Source: an uncultured Acidobacteriota bacterium
Lineage (GTDB): Bacteria; Acidobacteriota; Terriglobia; Terriglobales; CAINCZ01
Assembly (NCBI GenBank): GCA_903847195.1
Contig: CAINCZ010000097.1
Coordinates: 1-21,578, forward strand
Direction: 5' to 3'
Length of the DNA stretch: 21,578 nt
Shown here: positions 14,825 to 19,962 of the stretch, one piece after another
Numbering within the stretch: the first letter of the stretch is position 1
Layout: each line of letters starts with the position of its first letter
Notes under the pieces: generated by a model
Database searches by the model: none
What the model saw: only the letters and a program-made list of their open reading frames with translations
What the model was told of the DNA's origin: nothing
Program-made: the position numbers and the translations under genes

Positions 14825-14848
14825 CGTTTCGCTCACGCCGACACAACC

Positions 14849-14873
14849 CAGAGTTGGAAAATCGCCAACTCTG
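14849..14873. other. Perfect 9-bp hairpin between R1 and the lipoprotein promoter
   Basis: CAGAGTTGG (14849-14857) and CCAACTCTG (14865-14873) with loop AAAATCG. It lacks the GGTGGCCCA leader, so membership of the repeat family is uncertain. It ends 24 nt before a TATAAT box and could be an operator or a remnant repeat. Confidence 0.4.
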
Positions 14874-14891
14874 AGCCACCAGCCATCTGTA

Positions 14892-14902
14892 TGCTATATA
14901 AT
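14892..14902 (+). promoter_or_regulatory. Probable promoter (-10) of the lipoprotein gene
   Basis: TGCTATATAAT contains a perfect TATAAT (14897-14902) and, one register earlier, an extended TGnTATATA. No good -35 box is present, as is common for extended -10 promoters. It would start transcription about 47 nt before the lipoprotein ATG. Confidence 0.45.
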
Positions 14903-14955
14903 CTCGGCCATCCAGAGCTGAAGAAGATATTCCTGAATGTGGAGGAGGCATCAAG

Positions 14956-15483
14956 ATGGTTCACAAGAGTATCCCTGTGTTTTGTCTAATATTGGCTCTA
15001 TCCTTGTGCTCGTGCAGTAAAGAACTGAATAGGTCGAAGGCCCAATCCCTGCTGAACGAGTCCGAAGCGCTTAAATCGTGGAAGCCGAAGGTAACCGTAC
15101 AACGCGATAAATGGGTAAACCCAGCCTGCATAGGAATATTTTCTAGGTCTAAAGAGCGAGGCAACGATATGCAACCATTCTATGAGGTTGTGTCTCTTTC
15201 GGCGAAAGGGCAGCAATACTTCGCTGGCTTAAGGGGAACGTTTGGTCCATGTGATCCTCAAGGAATGATGTGTAGTGTCAGCGTCTTATTGAATAAGCAA
15301 GTCGGAGAGGTGACGGGTATCGCTGGCTCAGGTGATTCGGAGCGGAACGTGGAATTTACGGTACGGTACGAATATCCTGAAGAGGTTCTAAACTGCACGG
15401 GCAAGTTCCCCGATGCAGCAGCGAAGGCGACTTTTCACCTGTATGACAATGGCTGGCGAGTGATGAAAGTTGGTAACCCATAA
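14956..15483 (+). CDS. Hypothetical lipoprotein, 175 aa
   Basis: Envelope lipoprotein of unknown function. The N-terminus MVHKSIPVFCLILALSLCSC is a lipoprotein signal, with lipid attachment most likely at Cys20 (lipobox LCSC). The mature part is a small alpha/beta-looking domain with four cysteines (58, 99, 106, 147) that could form two disulfides, and it ends in a strand-like ATFHLYDNGWRVMKV. Start is well supported: GGAGG (14944-14948) lies 7 nt before ATG 14956. G+C is visibly lower than in neighbouring genes (31/60 in row 15001-15060, 27/60 in row 15121-15180). It is flanked on both sides by palindromic repeats. No family recognised; lower G+C and its own promoter suggest horizontal acquisition. 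Confidence 0.75.
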   Translation: MVHKSIPVFCLILALSLCSCSKELNRSKAQSLLNESEALKSWKPKVTVQRDKWVNPACIGIFSRSKERGNDMQPFYEVVSLSAKGQQYFAGLRGTFGPCDPQGMMCSVSVLLNKQVGEVTGIAGSGDSERNVEFTVRYEYPEEVLNCTGKFPDAAAKATFHLYDNGWRVMKVGNP

Positions 15484-15518
15484 TACTCGTCTTACCGCCA
15501 TGCTTACGGGAAACTTAG

Positions 15519-15540
15519 GCCGGGTGCCCCATCCTCACGC
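15519..15540 (+). repeat. Truncated REP-like half element
   Basis: GCCGGGTGCCCCATCC followed by TCACGC matches the first half of copy R5 (15888-15909) with one mismatch. The matching second arm is missing; copy R2 begins directly after it. Confidence 0.6.
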
Positions 15541-15541
15541 T

Positions 15542-15578
15542 GGTGGCCCACATTCAGCGCGAAGCGCTTAATGTGGGG
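15542..15578 (+). repeat. REP-like palindrome, copy R2
   Basis: GGTGG leader, then CCCACATTCAGCGC (15547-15560) pairs with GCGCTTAATGTGGG (15564-15577) at 13 of 14 positions, with loop GAA. Confidence 0.75.
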
Positions 15579-15623
15579 TGGTTCTTTAGCACTCTTCACA
15601 CTTTGCCGAGTCCGGCGAAACTT

Positions 15624-15663
15624 CCCACATTAGCGCCAAAAGCAGGCGCAAATGTGGGCCACC
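15624..15663 (-). repeat. REP-like palindrome, copy R3 (inverted)
   Basis: CCCACATTAGCGCC (15624-15637) pairs with GGCGCAAATGTGGG (15645-15658) at 13 of 14 positions. The GGTGG leader lies on the right (CCACC at 15659-15663), so this copy is inverted relative to R2. Read on the minus strand the loop is TGCTTTT, as in R4 and R7. Confidence 0.75.
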
Positions 15664-15679
15664 TGCCAGGCGTTGTCTC

Positions 15680-15901
15680 CTATCCTTGCCGTGGCCCCTT
15701 CGCTCGGCTAGTCTGCGCTTTCAACGCATTCCAAGATCTAGTAAGCCAACTCGCTTCAGGCTCGGTGCCCTCAAGAGCGCGGCGAATTCGGGCATTGAAC
15801 AACTCCACCTCCGAATCATCAGCACCCGACAGGCGGGTGGCCCACCCTTTCGCCTGCCTTTGGCGAAGGGTGGGGCCGTTCAACTTCGCCGGGTGCCCCA
15901 T
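15680..15901 (-). other. Open frame, possible gene remnant (73 codons)
   Basis: From an ATG at 15901 the first third of the frame is simply the translation of repeat copies R4/R5. The remainder (about 15680-15826) is unrelated to the repeats and reads as a helical, mixed-charge peptide: DDSEVELFNARIRRALEG, then SWLTRSWNALKAQ, ending at TAG. No Shine-Dalgarno or independent start codon is obvious for that part. It could be the 3' end of a decayed gene interrupted by repeats, or chance. I do not recognise a family. Confidence 0.2.
15835..15875 (+). repeat. REP-like palindrome, copy R4
   Basis: Leader GGGTGG, then CCCACCCTTTCGCC (15841-15854) pairs with GGCGAAGGGTGGG with one bulged T; loop TGCCTTT. 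Confidence 0.75.
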
Positions 15902-15936
15902 CCTAACGCGCCCGTCTTTGGCGCGTTAGGGTGGGG
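15888..15936 (+). repeat. REP-like palindrome, copy R5
   Basis: Leader GCCGGGTG, then CCCCATCCTAACGCGCC (15896-15912) pairs with GGCGCGTTAGGGTGGGG (15920-15936) at 16 of 17 positions; loop CGTCTTT. It has the longest stem of the family here. Confidence 0.8.
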
Positions 15937-15960
15937 ATGTTGACTTCGATTTCTCCTGCT

Positions 15961-16007
15961 GCCGGGTGCCCCAGGTTCCGCGCCCCGCCTTTGGGGCGCT
16001 AACCTGG
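15961..16007 (+). repeat. REP-like palindrome, copy R6
   Basis: Leader GCCGGGTG, then CCCAGGTTCCGCGCCCC pairs with GGGGCGCTAACCTGGG (one extra base on the left arm); loop GCCTTT. It lies 16 nt beyond the stop of the minus-strand M61 gene and may act as its 3' hairpin. Confidence 0.75.
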
Positions 16008-16023
16008 GTCGAGAAACACCACG

Positions 16024-17964
16024 CTACTGCACACTCGCCGCATGCTGCCGGATGATATCCGCCAGCACATCGGGACCCCCATTCGCCTCCAACTTCGGAT
16101 AACGCATCCCGCCGTGGTAATCCACCTTGTACGTGCTGAAGTACTCGGCATTCTGCACCAGCAGTTCCAGCGGTGCCTGATTGTTCCTGGCGGCGTTCAG
16201 CGCATCGCGCATCACCTCCGGCGACCACGCCCGCGAGTTCACCGCCACAATCTTCATCCCCGGCATGATGCCCGCCTTCGCCACCGGCATGCCGAACACC
16301 ACATCCATAACCGCTCCCGCGCCGCCTTCCTCGCGGTTGATCGTCATACCCAGCGAATACGTCAGGTCGCTGTACTTCGCCGCCCCTTCGCGCGCCCGCA
16401 TCAGCCCGGACGGCTTCTCGCCGAAGGTCAGCTTCCACCCGGAGCCTTCCACGCCGCCCAGCGGTGCGTGCGCCGCCGTGGACTTCAACTTCTCGTCCCA
16501 GAAGCCGCGCCAGTTGTAGGGCGCAACCTCGTTCAACGCCTTCACCAAATCGTCAAACGTGTACGGATTCGCCGCCGGAACCTGCCCCTCGGCCAGCGCC
16601 GGTGCGCCAAAGAAGAGCTTGCAGAAGTCATCGAGCGACCGCTTGCCGCCCGTCAGTTGACGTATCTTCACGTCGGCTTCCAGCCACAGCAGTTCGCCCT
16701 CGGGATAGTAGTCCACGCCGCGCCGCCAGTTGCTCCAGTTCCCGCGTGAGCGGTTCACCGGCGCAGCCACCGCCGTATCCAGCAGAGGACGCCAGTTGCG
16801 CCCCGAACGATACTCCATCCCCGCCGCTGTCTCCGTCAGCCGGTCACGAAACTGCTCGGGACTGAACAAACCGCTGCGCGCCGTCAGTATCTCGCCCAGG
16901 TAGGTGGTCAGTCCCTCGTAAACCCACAGCAACTCGCCCTTCATCGGCTGCGCGTAGTCCGGCGTCGTCAGCCCCGCTGGACGGCGGTACTTGCCGTTCC
17001 AAGAGTGCACGAACTCATGCGGCAGCAGCCCGGCTATCAGCATCAGCTGCCGCGGTTCAATCAAACTGCGCTCGCGCGAACGGCTGTCGTTCGATTCGTG
17101 ATGCTCCAGTCCGAAGTGCGCCACGTGATCGCTGAGCGAAAGCAGGAAATGATATTCGCGATAGTGCGTCGCCCCAAACAGTCCCGTCGTCTCGGCCACC
17201 AGTTGCTTGAACTTCTTCTCCACCGCCGGCGGCATCTCGATGGCTGCCGCGCCATCGGCGGCCAGGTGCATCACCACCTTCGGCTTCACTCCGTCGGCCG
17301 TAAGCTGCACCGTGCGGAAGAACCTGCCGGCGATCACCGGCGAATCCACCAGCGTATAAAGCGACGCCGGCTTGAACTGGATCCGGCCGTCCGACTCCGC
17401 CTCGAGCGGCAGCGCCGTCCCATACTTCCAGCCCTGCGGCAGCCGCAGGCTGGCGCGGTACTGCACCTGCTCCGCCGCGTAGCCCTGCGGATACAGCAGC
17501 ACCCAATTCCAGCTCAGCACGGCCATCTGCGCCGTCGCCGAAGTTCCCGCGGTGTAGCCGCGCGGCGTCTCCACCGGAGAGGTGTAATCGAGCGCCACCT
17601 GCAGTTCCTTCGCTCCCGCCGGCACCGTGACGTGAATGGCAAACATATCCACGTCGTCGCGCCGCCACTCCACCGTCTTTCCGGCGGCCGTGAACTTCAA
17701 TCCCGTCAACTCGGTAATCGGACCCGACGGCCCGTGCTCACCGGGAATCCACTTCGCATACTGCAGCGTCATCGGCCCGGGTGCGGCCGGAATCGTCATC
17801 GTCGCCCGGAACAGCTTCTGCGGCGCTTCGCTGGCGTCCACTGCCAGTTGAATCGTTCCCGGGAAGCTCTTCTGTCCTTGCGCCGTCATCACGGCAGACA
17901 GCACCAGTGCAACCATCAGCAGCGCACAGCCTAGCTTGATCTGTCTCATCAGTTTCTCTCTCAT
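16024..17964 (-). CDS. Exported M61-family (glycyl aminopeptidase-like) metallopeptidase, 646 aa
   Basis: Zinc peptidase of the M61 type, probably periplasmic or outer-envelope. Signal peptide about 1-30 (basic MREKLMRQIK, hydrophobic core, cleavage near AQGQ). An N-terminal beta-rich M61 domain has YAKWIPGEHGPSGP at 69-82. The catalytic gluzincin motif is HEFVHSWNGKYRRP: His316, Glu317, His320, with the downstream acidic ligand probably Glu350 in WVYEGLTTYLGE. A PDZ-like C-terminal domain follows (about 545-625; YSLGMTINREEGG, FGMPVAKAGIMPGMKIVAVN). All metal ligands are present. Start ATG 17964 has only GAGG very close and AGG further upstream; ATG 17949 is an alternative. It stands alone, divergent from leuA. 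Substrate unknown. Confidence 0.9.
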   Translation of the reverse strand: MREKLMRQIKLGCALLMVALVLSAVMTAQGQKSFPGTIQLAVDASEAPQKLFRATMTIPAAPGPMTLQYAKWIPGEHGPSGPITELTGLKFTAAGKTVEWRRDDVDMFAIHVTVPAGAKELQVALDYTSPVETPRGYTAGTSATAQMAVLSWNWVLLYPQGYAAEQVQYRASLRLPQGWKYGTALPLEAESDGRIQFKPASLYTLVDSPVIAGRFFRTVQLTADGVKPKVVMHLAADGAAAIEMPPAVEKKFKQLVAETTGLFGATHYREYHFLLSLSDHVAHFGLEHHESNDSRSRERSLIEPRQLMLIAGLLPHEFVHSWNGKYRRPAGLTTPDYAQPMKGELLWVYEGLTTYLGEILTARSGLFSPEQFRDRLTETAAGMEYRSGRNWRPLLDTAVAAPVNRSRGNWSNWRRGVDYYPEGELLWLEADVKIRQLTGGKRSLDDFCKLFFGAPALAEGQVPAANPYTFDDLVKALNEVAPYNWRGFWDEKLKSTAAHAPLGGVEGSGWKLTFGEKPSGLMRAREGAAKYSDLTYSLGMTINREEGGAGAVMDVVFGMPVAKAGIMPGMKIVAVNSRAWSPEVMRDALNAARNNQAPLELLVQNAEYFSTYKVDYHGGMRYPKLEANGGPDVLADIIRQHAASVQ

Positions 17965-18029
17965 GTCCTCAACCTGCTCGACGCCGGTTATGCTGCATTC
18001 GGCGCGATCAATCCCGTTTTAGCGCCTCA

Positions 18030-18035
18030 ATTGTA
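18030..18035 (-). promoter_or_regulatory. Weak -10 candidate for the M61 peptidase gene
   Basis: Minus-strand TACAAT (18035-18030) matches the -10 consensus at 5 of 6 positions and lies about 65 nt before the M61 start, inside the 143-bp divergent gap to leuA. No acceptable -35 box is visible, so support is weak. I find no leader peptide or T-box for leuA in this gap. Confidence 0.2.
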
Positions 18036-18107
18036 GTTCATGCCCGCCCGCCCAAAACTGTCGTTCTGCGGGCCAAATCGCGTAAGATTGAATCCAGAGA
18101 CTATGGT

Positions 18108-19643
18108 ATGAAACTAACCGCCGATAAAGTACTCGTTTTTGACACCACCCTCCGAGATGGCGAGCAGGCCGCCGGCACTCGCCTTGGCAGCCGCGAAAAG
18201 CTCACGCTGGCCCGCCAGTTGGCCCGCCTTAAAGTGGACATCATCGAGGCCGGTTATCCCAACTCCTCGCCCGAGGACTTCGACGCCGTCAAGCGCATCG
18301 CCCAGGAAGTGGAAGGACCCATCATCTGCGCCCTGTCGCGCGCGGTCCCGGCCGATATCGAAGCCTGCGGCAAGGCGCTCGCCAAGGGCAAGCGCACCCG
18401 CATCCACACCGGCACCGGGGTCTCCGACATTCACATCATGGGCAAGTTCCAGGATGACCGTTACGGCAAGACCCTCGCCGACAAAAAGGCCAAGATGGTG
18501 CGCATGGCGGAGGACGCGGTCAAGCGCGCCCGCAACTACACCAACGACGTGCAGTTCTACGCCGAAGACGCGGGACGCGCCGACCCGCCCTACCTCTTCG
18601 AGGTCCTCGAGGCCGCCATCGACGCCGGCGCCACCACCGTCAATATCCCCGACACCACCGGCTACACCGTGCCCGAGCAGTTCGGCGCCCTGATTCGCGG
18701 CATCCGCGAAAACGTGCCCAACATCCGCAAGGCTGTCATCAGCGTCCATTGTCACGACGACCTCGGCCTCGCCGTCGCCAACTCGCTGGCCGGAGTTCGC
18801 AACGGAGCCCGCCAGGTCGAAGGCACCCTCAACGGCGTCGGCGAACGCGCCGGCAACGCCGCCCTCGAAGAGATCGTCATGGGCCTGCGCACCCGCCATG
18901 ATTACTACGGCGTCTCCACCGGCGTTGAGACCCGCGAGTTTTACCGCACCAGCCGCATGGTCGCCGACATGCTCGGCGTCATGGTTCCGCCCAACAAGGC
19001 CGTCGTCGGACCCAATGCCTTCTCGCACAGCTCCGGCATCCATGTCGACGGCTTCCTCAAGAACCGCGAGACCTACGAGATCATGCGTCCCGAAGACGTC
19101 GGCTTTGCCGAGAGCCGCGTGGTGCTCACCGCCCGCACCGGCCGCGCCGGCTTGCGCGACCGCCTGACCAAGCTGGGCTACCGCCTCGACCAGCGCGAGC
19201 TTGACCTCACCTATCAGCTCTTCCTCGGCCTCGCCGACAAGAAGCTCGAGGTATTCGACGAAGACCTCGTGGCCCTGATGCACGACGAACTGCATCCCGA
19301 GGACATCGCCTTCCACCTCGAATACCTGCACATCTACAGCGGAACCTCGGCCATTCCGACCGCGACCGTGCGCATTCGCATCAACGATGAGGTCCGCCAG
19401 GGCGCGGCCATCGGCAACGGCCCAGTCGACGCCGTCTACAAGGCCATTACCGCCGTTACCGGCACCTCCGCCCGCCTGCTGCGCTACGACATCCGCGCCG
19501 TCACCAGCGGCACCGAGGCCATGGGCGAGGTCAATGTGACGCTCGAAGTCGGCGGCCGCAAGGTCGTGGGCCGCGGCGCCTCCACCGACGTCATCGAGGC
19601 CAGCGCCAAGGCATACATCGACGGACTCAACCGCCTCGGATAA
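18108..19643 (+). CDS. leuA: 2-isopropylmalate synthase, 511 aa
   Basis: First committed enzyme of leucine synthesis; condenses acetyl-CoA with 2-oxoisovalerate. The TIM-barrel catalytic domain opens with VLVFDTTLRDGEQ (metal ligand Asp12), continues with IEAGYPNSSPEDF, IPDTTGYTVP and the metal-binding VHCHDDLG (His214, His216), then GVGERAGNAALEE (Asn250) and AFSHSSGIHVDG. The linker is followed by the LeuA dimerisation/regulatory domain (about 390-511; AAIGNGPVDAVYKAI, ASTDVIEASAKAY), where leucine feedback occurs in this family. Length and order match the standard bacterial enzyme rather than the shorter homocitrate synthases; citramalate synthase is a less likely alternative. Start ATG 18108 has only AGAGA (18096-18100) upstream. 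No other leu or ilv gene is in the window. Confidence 0.94.
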   Translation: MKLTADKVLVFDTTLRDGEQAAGTRLGSREKLTLARQLARLKVDIIEAGYPNSSPEDFDAVKRIAQEVEGPIICALSRAVPADIEACGKALAKGKRTRIHTGTGVSDIHIMGKFQDDRYGKTLADKKAKMVRMAEDAVKRARNYTNDVQFYAEDAGRADPPYLFEVLEAAIDAGATTVNIPDTTGYTVPEQFGALIRGIRENVPNIRKAVISVHCHDDLGLAVANSLAGVRNGARQVEGTLNGVGERAGNAALEEIVMGLRTRHDYYGVSTGVETREFYRTSRMVADMLGVMVPPNKAVVGPNAFSHSSGIHVDGFLKNRETYEIMRPEDVGFAESRVVLTARTGRAGLRDRLTKLGYRLDQRELDLTYQLFLGLADKKLEVFDEDLVALMHDELHPEDIAFHLEYLHIYSGTSAIPTATVRIRINDEVRQGAAIGNGPVDAVYKAITAVTGTSARLLRYDIRAVTSGTEAMGEVNVTLEVGGRKVVGRGASTDVIEASAKAYIDGLNRLG

Positions 19644-19667
19644 GACGAAATCACCGGTGCACCAGTG

Positions 19668-19697
19668 CCCACATCTGCCGCTTTTGGCAGATGTGGG
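19668..19697 (+). repeat. REP-like palindrome, copy R7
   Basis: CCCACATCTGCC (19668-19679) pairs perfectly over 12 bp with GGCAGATGTGGG (19686-19697); loop GCTTTT. It starts 25 nt after the leuA stop and may serve as its 3' hairpin. Confidence 0.75.
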
Positions 19698-19715
19698 ACG
19701 CAACCCCGTTCACGG

Positions 19716-19747
19716 CCCCACATCTGCCTGCTCCTGGCAGATGTGGG
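19716..19747 (+). repeat. REP-like palindrome, copy R8
   Basis: CCCACATCTGCC (19717-19728) pairs perfectly with GGCAGATGTGGG (19736-19747); loop TGCTCCT. The stem is identical to R7 and lies in tandem with it, 48-50 nt apart start to start. Confidence 0.75.
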
Positions 19748-19859
19748 TATCACCGCTGCCCCACTTTTCGCCCGTGCGCTCCCGTCAAAAGCCACCTCAT
19801 GCGCGAAAGTAATAGGGACTGGTCGCTCCACCTGATGCAATAAGCAGTTCTTATACTTC

Positions 19860-19880
19860 GTCAATAATTATTACTTTGAC
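19860..19880. promoter_or_regulatory. Operator-like AT-rich inverted repeat upstream of the acyl-CoA synthetase
   Basis: GTCAA (19860-19864) and TTGAC (19876-19880) flank an AT-rich centre TAATTATTACT. It lies 83 nt before the acyl-CoA synthetase start. The arms are short, so a regulator site is possible but not shown. Confidence 0.25.
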
Positions 19881-19962
19881 CCTATCCCCGGCAAGGTTGA
19901 TTCTGAACTCCTCATACATTTCATTTCTCTAGGTTTTTATTGAAGTTGGAGGCTATGCACTC

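Larger units (their letters stand above)
15484..16023. other. 540-bp gene-poor stretch packed with REP-like palindromes
   Basis: Between the lipoprotein stop and the M61 peptidase stop lie at least five hairpin repeats plus one truncated copy (listed separately) and one doubtful open frame at 15680-15901. The repeats make up roughly half of the stretch. Confidence 0.8.
19644..19962. other. Intergenic region between leuA and the acyl-CoA synthetase
   Basis: 319 bp without a gene. The first third holds repeat copies R7 and R8. The rest is AT-richer and holds an inverted repeat at 19860-19880 and the GGAGG (19948-19952) of the next gene. I see no promoter with both boxes near consensus. Confidence 0.7.

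Noticed and set aside
14787..16007. CRISPR array
   Set aside because: Repeats are palindromic, of variable length and sequence, irregularly spaced and in both orientations; there are no unique spacers of constant size and no cas genes.
18114..19703. 529-codon minus-strand frame opposite leuA
   Set aside because: Gly/Ala/Val/Asp-rich antisense reading of leuA with no recognisable motif.
19818..19840. FadR-like operator (GACTGGTCGCTCCACC) upstream of the acyl-CoA synthetase
   Set aside because: Only one half resembles the gammaproteobacterial FadR site, the other half does not pair, and that FadR type is not expected in this lineage.
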